64,000 nt of DNA from Stratiolaelaps scimitus (GCA_019614645.1 JABWDB010000009.1:1550001-1614000), one strand, 5' to 3'; counted from the first letter of the stretch, positions 26,422 to 37,820 are shown. The notes: generated by a model from the letters alone, not told the origin. A program made the numbers and translations.

Positions 26422-26461
26422 CTAGAGTTGGCCTTGCCCTACGGGCAGCGGCCAACTCTAG
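26422..26461. repeat. GC-rich 40-bp terminal hairpin
   Basis: Arms CTAGAGTTGGCC (26422-26433) and its exact reverse complement (26450-26461) enclose an inner 5-bp stem TGCCC/GGGCA with a 3-base loop. It sits directly after an AATAAATACATA-like sequence and marks the left boundary of the composite element. It could form a stable terminator-like or recombination-end structure. Confidence 0.9.
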
Positions 26462-26530
26462 TCCCGCTCGCGATATATTATCATTACATGTTGGAGAAAT
26501 GGAAAAATTGAGATACGGGAGTTTCTGAGA

Positions 26531-26842
26531 CGCAGTTCTATGAGTGTCGGCAGGAGCCTGCGGCTCCTGGCCGACACCGGGACTCTCTTCTCTCTTTCGC
26601 AGTTGTATGAGCGGCGTCCAGGAGCCTTCGGCTCCTGTCCGACGGCGTCCCCCGCAGTTGTATGAGTGTCGGCAGGAGCCTGCGGCTCCTGGCCGACACC
26701 GGGACTCACTTCTTGCTTTCACAGTTGCATGAGCGACGTCCAGGAGCCGAAGGCTCCTGGCCGACGCATCTTCCACAGTTCTATGGTCGTCGTCCAGTCG
26801 CCTTCGGCTCCTGTCCGACGGCGTCCCCCGCAGTTGTATGAC
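26531..26842. repeat. Array of five hairpin-bearing tandem units
   Basis: Each unit opens with a C(G/A)CAGTTNTATGAG-like string, starting at 26531, 26598, 26653, 26720 and 26774, with a sixth partial start at 26829. Unit lengths are about 67, 55, 67, 54 and 55 bp. Every unit contains an inverted repeat with arm AGGAGCC and its complement GGCTCCT around a 3-base loop (TGC, TTC, TGC, GAA; the fifth arm is mutated), flanked by a further GTCGG/CCGAC stem. Two subtypes alternate: those ending in GGGACTC plus a CT-rich spacer and those ending in a shorter spacer. Open frames across the array on both strands are by-products of the periodic sequence. Confidence 0.92.
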
Positions 26843-27300
26843 TCAATGTGGCGGACACACGGACAGACAGACAATGCAGTGTTTTTGAGCATTCAAGCGC
26901 ATAATCGACATTATCTCGAAAACGGTCAACTTTAGGTATAGGAACACCTATTGTTGATTTGTTCAGCTTAGTCAGACGCATCAGCTAATGATATAATATG
27001 GACTCTCAGTGGTCTGTATAAGGAATAAATCGAACATTAAACTTAATAAAATGGAATTTTCAAATTAATAGAAAACCTGAGCGAAATCGACATATAGAAA
27101 AATACGTACACATGCCCCTTCTCAAGTGCAACAACTCCCCAATTGACATTGTTAAGAGAAAGTCAAAGGAAAGTATCAGAAAACGACGAAAACAGTGCAA
27201 TTTTTTGTGATAGGTTTTTGTTTTTCGCAATTAAAAAGATATTAACAAACGCGTGACATAATCGAAATTATTCAGAACATGGCCCTCCCGATGAGCTTTT

Positions 27301-27989
27301 ACCTCAAAGCAAAAAGAAACAAATTCAACAATGGGAAAGTAGTCAAATAAAATGAAAAGTGGCGAAAAATTGACCCCCTCGGGGTTTTTCGGCCTCCAAA
27401 ATGGTCAACTCGAAAACGGTCAACTTTAGGTATAGGAACACCTATTGCAAAAGTGTTCAGCTCGTCGAAATATGTCGATTAAGCGCAAGAAAGTGACCCC
27501 TTACATAGAGCACCATGTTGAGGTTTTTTGCTCTAATTCAAAAAGTATCCACTTTAGGTATATGTATACCTATTGCAAAAGTGTTCAGCTCGTCGAAACG
27601 CATCAGAAACACGCGAGAAAAGTACCCCTTACATAGATCACCATGTTAAACACCTTTTAGAAAAAGGCAAAAAAATGGTCGAAAATGCCAATTTAGCCTG
27701 ATGACAATATTTACAAAGTTGTTCAGGACTGTAAAATGCATCGATACATGCAGAGAAAACCACCCCTTACATAGACCTCATGTTAAAAAATCCCCCCCCA
27801 TTTTGACCCCCACCCCCCCAGCGACCCCCCACCCCCCTCAAGTTGTAGCCCTCGTCAATAGCTACACAATGATACCAAACATGACCATATTGAAAAAAGT
27901 TAAACCCCAAAAGTCATCCGCCGAAACGAAACGGAAGTCATTGTCAGACAGACGGACACCACGAGCCTTAATAAAGAATTTAGATTTTC
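27301..27989 (+). repeat. 689-bp tandem unit, copy 1
   Basis: Head-to-tail duplicate of 27990-28678. Within the unit, three diverged modules of about 100-140 bp each end in a conserved CCCCTTACATAGA plus CATGTT motif (near 27496, 27624 and 27761), two of them beginning with the TTTAGGTATA palindrome. A C-rich tract (27791-27838) follows the third module, then a GACAGACGGACACC string and AATAAA. Open frames inside are identical in both copies because the DNA is nearly identical, which is not evidence of coding. Confidence 0.93.
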
Positions 27990-28678
27990 ACCTCAAAGCA
28001 AAACGAAACAAATTAAACATAAGCAAAGTAGTCAAATAAAATGAAAAGTGGCGAAAAATTGACCCCCTCGGGGTTTTTCGGCCTCCAAAATGGTCAACTC
28101 GAAAACGGTCAACTTTAGGTATAGGAACACCTATTGCAAAAGTGTTCAGCTCGTCGAAATATGTCGATTAAGCGCAAGAAAGTGACCCCTTACATAGAGC
28201 ACCATGTTGAGGTTTTTTGCTCTAATTCAAAAAGTATCCACTTTAGGTATATGTATACCTATTGCAAAAGTGTTCAGCTCGTCGAAACGCATCAGAAACA
28301 CGCGAGAAAAGTACCCCTTACATAGATCACCATGTTAAACACCTTTTAGAAAAAGGCAAAAAAATGGTCGAAAATGCCAATTTCACCTGATGACAATATT
28401 TACAAAGTTGTTCAGGACATCAAAACAAATCGATACATGCAAAAAAAACCACCCCCTACATAGACCTCATGTTAAAAAATCCCCCCCCATTTTGACCCCC
28501 ACCCCCCCAGCGACCCCCCACCCCCCTAAAAACATAGCCCTCATCAATAGCTACACAATGATACCAAACATGACCATATTGAAAAAAGTTAAACCCCAAA
28601 AAAGTTCCGCCGAAACGATTTGCACCTCATTGTCAGACAGACAGACACCGTTGCTCTAATAAATACTATAGATATATA
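27990..28678 (+). repeat. 689-bp tandem unit, copy 2
   Basis: This unit is essentially identical to copy 1 over the segment matching about 27340-27690. It is visibly diverged over its last 290 bp, for example just after the C-rich tract and around the GACAGACAGACACC string. It ends in AATAAATACTATAGA and runs straight into a (TA)n tract. Confidence 0.93.
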
Positions 28679-28692
28679 TATATATATATATG
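28672..28692. repeat. (TA)n microsatellite at repeat-block boundary
   Basis: A short TA run directly abuts the right end of the composite repeat. Confidence 0.9.
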
Positions 28693-28699
28693 CCTAGCC

Positions 28700-30080
28700 A
28701 GATGTACATATGAACACAGCGGACCGCTTGGTCCGAAAGCAAGTAAAAAAAGAGGTTCAGCGAGTGGTCGGAAGGTCGTTCGCCTCTTCTCTGAGGATTC
28801 TGTCCCCGTGCGTTCTCCTCCTCTATGCAAAGTGTGTCACCGCAGGCTGACTGGCTGCATTCATTCATCGATTCGATCACACATACACCCATCCATTGCC
28901 TCGGTCACCAACTCCAAAGAGCTCCTCGGCAATGGGGGCCGTCCAGCGCCGCATTTGCTCATTTAAATCTACATTCAATTCGCCTGCGCTGTGGAGTGCA
29001 CTGGGAGAATGCCAGCAATCTCTTCTCTATAGCCGTAGTCTGTCGCAAATCGAGCAAAGGCCCTCGGCTGCTGCTACCATCACCGCTTCGAAGCTCCGGC
29101 CACCTTCAGGACAGCCGCCGGCCCCCGGCTAGTCGATCACTGCTGTGCTCAACCGACTGCTGACAAGTGTGCTTGGGTCCGCTCGCGCGCCCGAGGAGAG
29201 ACACTCCTCGCTGTGGCTGTCCGACCCCCGCCTCCTGCGAACGACTACGCTTGTCAGATAGAGAAACGTGGATGAGTCGCAGCGGTGAGTGGTCCGTAGA
29301 TAGGCCATGTGATCTTGCCCACTGCATGCATGAATCGGCTACTACTCGTTGAGGATAAAAGGCGTTCGTCGACTGGCTGGTCGACCTTACCCTCTCGGTG
29401 AATCGTGTCCCTTGGCCAGAAGAGGGGTCACGGGAGGCGGGTTGTTTCATTATCGACTGCGCAGACACATTGACATCGTGTTCAATTCACCCTTTTCCCG
29501 TAACGATGATGAAGAGGAGAAAAATTGAATGCGACAATGGACGGCGAACAGGCTGGCTAGCGTGTCTCTATTATTTGCACTACGTATGCAAATTGTATGC
29601 TGGTATAGTATCATTTGGGCAGCTGTTGACATGCCCTGTGAAGGGTGTCTGCGCCTGCGCGAGGTGAATTCAGCGGGAACATTTTACGCATTTTGTTTTG
29701 GTCGTGTTTAAACAGCTGGAGCAGAATAAAAAGCATAGCTATTCACCTGTCGGTATAGGGTTGGTACCTAGCTCGCTGGTGACTAAATGGAGTTCACAAG
29801 TCGGCCTACTCGTAAATAAAGCATGCTGTGCATGACCGTCACAGACCCGGATGTTAGTATTATTATTATTATACTTGCTTGACACTTCGGAATCATAAAT
29901 GCAAAGCAATGATTTCTTTATGATAGCTTTTCCAACTTGTTAGACACTTTCGATACAGTTAATTCAATGGTGCAGGCTGTTCAGAACGACTCATGAGCGT
30001 ACATGTCGTGCATTACTTCTAATTTTCAGGGGACATCCATTACGAGGCAGAGCCAAATGTCATATGATTATATATATGAC
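28700..30080. other. No recognised gene
   Basis: Several overlapping frames on both strands (up to 120 codons) lie in the moderately GC-rich part at 28800-29450, with no domain recognised. A short ATT run occurs near 29857. Confidence 0.45.
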
Positions 30081-30105
30081 ATATAGAAAAACATTGTATA
30101 TGTTT

Positions 30106-30141
<36 letters not shown>
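30081..30141. repeat. 14-bp hairpin merging into (TA)n tract
   Basis: The arm ATATAGAAAAACAT (30081-30094) and its exact reverse complement (30100-30113) flank a 5-base loop. The right arm merges into a TA run extending to 30141. Confidence 0.85.
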
Positions 30142-30144
<3 letters not shown>

Positions 30145-30410
30145 CAATTCCTAGATCCTGCTGCTGCGGCGACACCAAGAACAGCTACCCCTTCACGGCC
30201 TAGACAAAGTATGAGATAATAGTCACGTGTTGGCACAAGTGGGACTCGTATGTGCGAAAACGCCACTCGCTTTTCGATGAAAGACAAAATGCTCAGCTCC
30301 GACGCTTAGTACGGTGGGCGTGCAGCATGTACATGCGGAGAACTGAATCTATGTAAGGATATTGAGAAGTTGCACATCGCAAATATGTTGTTTTCCTGAG
30401 AGAAAGAGTG

Positions 30411-30563
30411 GAGGAAATTTTCACCAAGCGCACGGGCACCACCAGAGACATTCGGATCTCGATTGAAGTGGGCCGATCCAGTGCAGTGGGGTTGACGTGC
30501 GTGACAAAACGCCTCTGCCTGCTAAAAGCACCATCCTCTGCTGAGAGTCTATCTCTTCCCTAG
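30411..30563 (+). mobile_element. SINE family 1 copy (diverged)
   Basis: This segment aligns collinearly with 57716-57868 at an estimated 65-75% identity. Shared landmarks are GAGGAAA, GGGCCGATCC, GACGTG followed by GACAAA, and GAGAGTCT. Similarity ends together in both copies at a CTAG/GTAG string. The other copy keeps a tRNA-like A box and a B-box-like string; here both are eroded. The overlapping minus-strand open frame (30421-30687) is not supported as a gene. Confidence 0.65.
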
Positions 30564-30569
30564 AGTCGG

Positions 30570-33500
30570 CTTTACGCTTGGCATTACTTCGATCTCTAGG
30601 GAAGGTGTGTAACTGCTCCGGCTCGCGTTCTATAGCCGGGTGCTTTAGGCTCCAATGACTACGTTGGCTCCCGTAATGGGATCGCATATATGTTGTAAGT
30701 CAGAAAACGCTCATCTATGCATCTGCAGCTATCTCCGCACAAGCATTGATATGGTCAGGTGTCGTGAAGCAACATCAGAGTACGCAACTCTGTTATTTTG
30801 TTAGCCGTCAACTAACGATACTGGTCTTCCGTGTCGCTGACCAGCAGGGCTCATATTGACCGGAACCCGGAACCCGTTTGACGCTTAATTAACTAGAAAT
30901 CGTCGCTGTCTGTGAGAAGATGAGGGATACAACCCATACGTCAGAGAATACTGAAGAATGAATTCAACACAAGCCTGTGTATCTAGAGCACATTTGAGAG
31001 TGCCTGGCCACTGGTCGGCTCGGGCTTCGTAGTTGACGTGTGCGTTGTAGCATCGACGAGGGTGACTTGCTTGTCGATGTGAACAGCGTCGGGGGCTGGC
31101 TTCAGCAGTTAATGAATTAACTCGTTGTTAGCTGAAGAAAGTGAACTATTATAGTATAAATATATCTGATATGATTTGAAGCATTGTTTTGGTGGTAGTA
31201 GACCTTGATTTATAGGTGTGTTGTCATCAGGTACCTTCGACTGATATCTCTGGCTGACCGATTACTAACTGCGGTCCCGAGCTGGTAGTATTTTTCTAGA
31301 CAGACGTGCGAATTCCTGATCAACATTTTGATGTGAATGATGTTAAATCGGGCGTATTTATTTATTAAATTTGCGCGTTTATTTTTATTGAAAGATGCGC
31401 CAACATTATGTAAAACCCATGTCAGCTAACTAATACATTCTGCAATGAATGTATTTGAGTTCGCTTTCTAAGTAATTTGCACCACGTTGCACGACGTATA
31501 TCACTCAACTTTTCAGTAAAGCAGCCCCCAGCAAATTCCATAGCCAGACCGCTTGGAAAATTAACTCTGTACATATTCATTTGCATGGAGAAAGTCCATA
31601 AGCTGTGTTTTTATCCAGTCCACTAATTTTCCTAATGCTAATTTCGCTTTTTTTAATTGTCCTCTTTAAAATAGACACCCACCTGCGCTTACAGAAAATT
31701 CTTTCTTTTATATTCCACTGTTCACCTCTCTCGCAGCTGATAGGTTCGTCATCGAACGGGAGAGCGATTCCCATGGACGGGATTTCCATCGTCGAACCTC
31801 CGCCCCTGCTTCTCAATATAGTACTACGATACAAATATGGACTGTGAGTTTTCCAACGATTGTGTATTTTCCTGCCGGGGTCCGAGTAGTGGCGATCTTA
31901 CGTTCAACCGTTAGCAAAACTACACAGGCGACAAAAATTTTACCGAATACATCAGTGCTATCTTTTCGACCTCACCTTGAACCGTGCCGAGTCGCATTGG
32001 CCGAGTTCATTCACAGCAGCGAAGTCGAATTGCTTCGCTTGGCCACTCTAAACGCATCGGCATATTTCAAAGACGTTACTCGTTATTCGTTTTCTACGAA
32101 GTAAACTTTTACGGTCTATCAGAATAGAATGCCGTAGGCTAGCTCAAGGCTACGGAGGGAGGGGGACGACTCCGTTCTCGCTGTTGCCGCCTGTTGCTTC
32201 AAAGTGAGACGAGCATGCCCAAGCAATTTTGTTTCGCGAGCGACGTCGCAAATTGCATCGGTATCAATCACTGTTTCGTGCAGCGAAAAGGTAATGTTCG
32301 CGTAGCATATACGCTGCCCGGGCACTGGAACACATGGGCTCTGGCCTTGGGCTTGAATCGACGATTTGTAACAATTTGATTTACACAGAACAGTGCACTT
32401 CGGGCGGGCGTCAGTGATAGAGCGGATGTCTATTCGGCTCACATAATCGTGATAACAGTAATAAGACTAAGATCAATATATAACCCTTGGTAGTAGCAAT
32501 GTACTATAATATTTCCAATAAGCAGGGGCGTTGTTGAAATATTTATACCATATAAACATATGTGTATTATTCTGCCGAATTGTTTTATTCGACGTCGATA
32601 ATATTGATTATGATTGTGCGAATGTGTGTGTTTGTACCGAATGCATTCATATCTTCTTCCGAGTATCATTTCCACGAGATGCGCGCGTTTTAATTGAAAA
32701 GCACGTCGGTATACCGCCATTATAAATGACCCCGTATATCACAAACAAAAGCGATTCGATTGGTTGCTCGCTGGAGCCGCTTTCAATATAGCACTAACTA
32801 TTTACTAAAATATGTTATTGGTGCTGCCGTTCGAATTGCAACAATACTTTGAGCACGACATTCTCGCATCTTCCTTAACAGCATGGCCGAGTGTTGCGGG
32901 CGTTTTTGTTCTGCTAAACCGTTTTAAACGTATACAACAAATTCGTATGATTAAAGTTTTATGCATACAGATGAAGGTGCTGCTGTGGTTTCAGGATTTG
33001 AAAGCGGACTGCAAAATTATGGGAGGTGTAGCCGGCACAAGAGTGTGTTGGCTGGGCGCTTTCCATAATAAGGGAGATCGCTTCCCGGAAGAACACTGTC
33101 GTTACGGCAGCGCAGAGAGACCTTGCTCATCCGATTCCAGGCTGGTGGTGGCTGCGGTTCTGCCCAGGATCAGCACTAGCCTTCGAAAGAAAGGCTTCTT
33201 TTTCCTGGTCCGACAGAGGCATCGCTCGCCGAGAGGGTACAGCTACAGGCGTGGCGCGGCCTGGCTAGTCTACGTTCGCTGTAGCCGAGCTCGGCAGCCG
33301 TGGCAAGGAGCTGCATGGTGAATATTTTACAAGTCAAAACGAACTTCTTTATCCCATATGCATGCAGTGCCCGTGCCTGCTGAACACGAGCTGACTACGT
33401 ACATAAACACAGACACACACGCGGATACACACAGATCTAGTCAGAGAGCCTCAGATTCGTACAAACGAAAACCGCTGGCCGTGGACCCGACAGGAATTGT

Positions 33501-35240
33501 ACATGGTGCAGCAGGCTCAGAACAGAGGTTAGGCATGTGACCACGTACAACGCGGCCATGGTAGCCAACTAGAACGCGAGTCCAGTCGTCGGATAGCGCC
33601 CCTTTTTGGGGTAAGCTGTCACGTGATCCGAGTTAAACTCGGCTAATTAATTTCATATTTATTGAATGCAGGGACAAAATATACTAATCGAGTCAAAAAT
33701 GGATGGCTAAGTGAATGTGCGGGCACGCCGGTCTTCTAACTAGTGCTGTATAGCTGCGTCACTTCTATACGATCCGCGCGGCACTGGAGATAAATCGGCA
33801 ATGAGTCGGGCCGAACCTAATAGTATCTCCAAATTTAACATTAAGCTCCGTGGGAGCCATCGGAATCTTCCGGATTGGGACCCGGGATCGTGCTCGATTT
33901 GATGTAAGGTGTATTGAACTCGGGGGCTAATCAACTTTGATAAAGTTTCGTACCGTTATGAAGATCGCCGCCAGAGATCGCTTGTGGCTACTTCACGGTG
34001 TTCACCCGGCATTAACCAGATTTCTCCGCTCACAAAAAAAATTTCGCTGAAGCAAGTATTATAGTATCTTTTTGAACAGCGAATAGAGGAGGCTTGTAGA
34101 GAAGTGTATATTTTATATGGACTGAGTTTTCTTATTTTTAAATATTTTGAATCAAAATTGAATGTATAGGATGTATAGGAGCGAAGCACAAAATTGACCA
34201 GGATTTTCCTCGTATATTATTTTATACGAATCCCTCCAGGCTGTTCAAGGTTCTTCGAAACTCGAGGACTGAGTTCAAATGCATATAAACGTCAACCGTT
34301 TGTGCAAAGACCGTTGAAACAACATAGTTGTAGTTCTAACCCAATTATCGTACATAACCTAAACACGAGGGTACGTTGCGCGCATACAGCTTCTGGGACA
34401 TCTGAGTTGTGAACAATTGCAACTACAACAAGTGAAATGGTTATGAAGAGATTTCATGAACACCAATTTCGGCGAGATGAAGTCGATGTGTGATAGCCAT
34501 GCGCAGCCTGTGCCCAAACCACCGACTGTTTGCAGACGCAATGGTGATCTTGGAGAGTGGATTTCGCTCCGACCTTTATACATGTCAGCGTTAAAACAGG
34601 AAGGCTTTTCATATCGTCACGAGAAGCAGCACTATTTCTCACGCGTGTTCGATGGGACACACCGGTTTTTTTTTTCTTTTCTTAAATGTGCCTGCGATCG
34701 TGCATCACACGAGCGTCGCAGAACGCATCCATGTATCCCTGTGCATGCAAATTACACAAACGAATGTTATTCTGGCGTAGGTAGTAATGTCCCTTGTTCG
34801 GCCTGCTGATCCTGTTCATTTTGCCTCAACGTATGCTGTGTCCTAGAGATGGAACTGGAATTTGCCCTGGGGTAGGTTCCCACCACGCATAACAAAGCAC
34901 CGAGCATAATGGATAATCTGACTCTCTCCGAAGCTAACCCAAGTAAGCCCCCGGAGTCTCGGCCACCCGAAGCTCGGGGCGTCTGAAAGGTCCGCGGTGC
35001 TAGACCCACTCATCATACTACATTTTCACTTTTCTGATGAGCTCGAAGGACGAGTGCGAGTCGGGGAAAATACAATGTTTTCCCTAGCCGGGCTAGACGT
35101 AGCGACTGTAATTCTTGCTGACTGCTAGAAAATTACTGGAACAAGTGTCATCTCCGCGAAAATGAAAGATGAGCTCCGAGGGTATGTGTGTATGATAGTA
35201 GGCGCGGAGAACGTTTGTTGAAGAAAGAACCGCAAGAGTG
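30570..35240. other. No recognised gene
   Basis: The longest frame is 32812-33321 on the plus strand (169 codons): hydrophobic in the first third, Arg/Ser-rich at the end, with no recognised domain. Other frames are shorter and overlapping. No RNA gene or repeat family was recognised. Confidence 0.45.
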
Positions 35241-35247
35241 CAGAAAC

Positions 35248-35249
<2 letters not shown>

Positions 35250-35296
<47 letters not shown>

Positions 35297-35297
35297 T
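35250..35297. repeat. (TA)n microsatellite
   Basis: A TA run of about 37 bp followed by a GTATATATAT variant. Opposite frames across it give Tyr/Ile alternations. Confidence 0.95.
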
Positions 35298-35299
35298 TG

Positions 35300-37820
35300 T
35301 GCGGGCGTGTTTGCGTGTAGTAAATGGTCCTACAACTATATCGCTTTTGTCACATTTTACACGTGCGTATATATATGAACTAAGCAATGTTAACAGTTAT
35401 TATTATATGCTCCCCCTGCGATCTTCTGCTTGCCCTTTGTCCAAAGGGACAGCATACGATGTGGCGTTATGTATTGACAGTGGACACAGCACAGACAGGC
35501 AGATGCGGCAATGGTAACGGTCATGGTGGTGGTCGCGGTGGTGGTGCTGCCGCCGCCGGTGGCCGGGCCTGTACTCGTTCGTGATGGCCTAGCCAACGGA
35601 GTTGACGGAGAAGTAGCAGTTTCGCTGGCATCCACCATACACATACACACGCTCTTTCGCTGCTGCTATCGGTAGTGAGTACTGCGACTGCTCTAGCGAG
35701 TCGTGGGGTACGGCTTATGCTGGCTCAGCCAACCATGACCCTAATTAGGTGTCGATCAGGGAGTAGGTAGAGAGGAAAAAGGTTTGCGACGGACGGAGCA
35801 AAGAGGCAACGCCACGCGGAAGCGAATCCGCAGGAGGAGCGTGCAATGCTGGCGGGCTAGGCCGCCACCGCCGGGGCCCGGCGTTAGGGGAGTGGGAGGT
35901 CCTTAGCCAGGCCAAAATATGCGTGGCCTGGCGCCGTTTCGGCGACGGCAAAAGTATGACGTGCGTAAAATACCACAGCGAGCTGACTAGGCCAAACTGG
36001 CGCTCGCCAACATCTCGCTGCTGCTGCTGCTCCCGCTGCCGTCAACCGTTCGGCTCGCACCCGCCTACGCGTGCATATAGAGGCTACTGTGCAATGGTCA
36101 GACAGCGGTATTAATAAATAGGAGCGAGCAATTCGGTCAGAGGCGGCACTCTCTCTAACTCTGATCGGACTGCCATATCCGCTCTATCGTAATTACGTGG
36201 AGAAGGCAGGTGTGTGTTTGTGTGTACATACACATAAATGCGTCTTTATGGGTTGAGCCAAAAAAAGGATACACCTTCGGGGCCCGCTGAGTATATGTGG
36301 ATAGCGTGTCCATGGCATAATGCAATGGCGACATTCTGGACCGTTTTTTGAAAGCTTTTTGCGGTGTGAAATATTAGAGTACAGTGTTGAACGAGGTTGC
36401 CCCGCCAATGAATCGGAAACCCCAGATTCCTATGTGCGACCTCATGACACACATTTCCTTTAATCTCCGATGTTTGTGTTAAAAAGGCCTTGAATTAGGA
36501 TACATATACATATATAAATATATAATAAATCAAGCAGCGTAACGTTTATAGACATCCGGCAAAAATAACACAACAATGGTGAAGGCGAGTGTTACCAACA
36601 TATGCTGCTGGGGCTGTTCAACTAAAGATGTCTAACAGTTTTCTAAAGTAATATTTAAACACAAATTTCAGTAGCTGCTTCGTTACGAACAAACAATCAG
36701 ATTATCTCGACTAACTCATTCAGCCTTAGTACAGTTGAGATCTGAATAAAAAGGGCACGCAGTGTATATTTTTCTCTTTATATATATATATATATACATA
36801 TATATTATTTTGCTACTGGGTGGTTGGTCGTTGTTACATTTGTAAACCCTGTTACATTTCCGGAGCCTTCAAATCGAGGCCACACTGTACGTTCGGTTAT
36901 ATGACATGCTATATTGTTATATTATATTTTTATGGGAGGTTGAACTTTAGTCATCGGTCTCCTATTGAAATGAAGATAAAAGAAAGGGCAGTTATTATAT
37001 GAGCGCCGCTCGTTAACTCTGTCTCGAATAAAGTGCATTGTAGTACTTGCATTTAGCTAAGTTAGCTTAGGCAACCCCATGTTAAGGTTCCCCTTGTCGC
37101 ACCCAACTTCAACTCATGTCACTGTTTGACCAATTCACCATCAAAGTTCTACACTATTTTCCGCAGTGTGCTCACTCTGCGCAGATAGCAGGCAGCTACA
37201 TCACCGCTGTGCATTTTCCGAGGGCCTCCAGCATGAGTAGTTCGCTCTAATAGAAAAAGCACACCGCTCAATATTATCGAGAGGGACCGCATATCAGCTG
37301 CGAATATAGATGCGGAACGCCACAAGATTGTTACACTTCAATGTGCTAAAATCACGCTTTTATCATGCGGATCATTTGCACGCATAAAGGCAAAGCCTTC
37401 GCGATCTTTCGTTCCTAGAAATCTTTCCGGAAACACTGTTAGGAAGTGACTCGCATATCGGTGCCTCGTCGCCATACGCCATCGTGCCGTTGACCTGCCT
37501 GTCCTTCTGTCTGGTCTCTCTCTCTCTCTCTCCCCATCTCTCGAGTTTCGCCTTGGAAACAGCTGAACGCAGCGTACCGCTTCGCCGGTACATTTCCAGG
37601 GTCCTTCGGCAACTCGCACATGGCGTTTTGCCGCAAACTTTTCCCACCTAATTATCTTCGCCAGAGGACGCTTGACGCTCAATAGCATCTCAGCAAGTTC
37701 GCTACACAAACATTCTCCTGTGAGTCATTAACAAGCCGACAGACAGACTAAATGAGAACCGCAAGTCATACTGGCTAAAGCAGTGTGCTATTTTGCTTCC
37801 ATCGAAGTATCTAGTGAACA
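35300..37820. other. No recognised gene; GC-rich patches
   Basis: A GGT/GCC-rich stretch at 35513-35570 and a GC-rich stretch to about 36070 hold overlapping frames but no recognisable gene. At 36247-36276 a TTGAGCCAAAAAAAGGATAC string resembles the A-rich terminal sequence of some mariner-like elements, but no inverted partner was found. A TA run lies at 36779-36806 and a CT run at about 37517-37535. Confidence 0.4.

Larger units (their letters stand above)
26422..28678. mobile_element. Composite repeat element (hairpin, hairpin array, tandem units)
   Basis: This about 2.26-kb block is built almost entirely of structured repeats: a GC-rich 40-bp hairpin (26422-26461), five hairpin-bearing tandem units (26531-26828), a linker with AT-rich sequence (26843-27300), then two head-to-tail units of 689 bp (27301-27989, 27990-28678). 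A short palindromic motif beginning TTTAGGTATA recurs in the linker and in both large units, tying the parts together. Read on the minus strand, the block ends in a hairpin and CTAG followed by T, as described for Helitron 3' ends, and HINE-type elements typically carry internal minisatellites. There is no TC 5' terminus or protein gene. A complex satellite is the alternative. Confidence 0.55.

Noticed and set aside
26531..26842. CRISPR array
   Set aside because: Units are hairpins with no unique equal-length spacers, the context is eukaryotic, and there are no cas genes.
26363..26981. Pro/Arg/Ala-rich frames on both strands over the hairpin array
   Set aside because: Periodic GC-rich repeats keep both strands open; peptides simply repeat with the DNA units.
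27445..28325. Identical 63-codon frames at 27445-27636 and 28134-28325 as a duplicated gene
   Set aside because: The frames are copies of the 689-bp tandem unit, and noncoding sequence beside them is equally identical, so sameness is not evidence of coding.
32812..33321. 169-codon plus-strand frame
   Set aside because: No domain or family resemblance; the Arg/Ser-rich end and lack of splice or promoter signals favour chance. Described in the stretch entry only.
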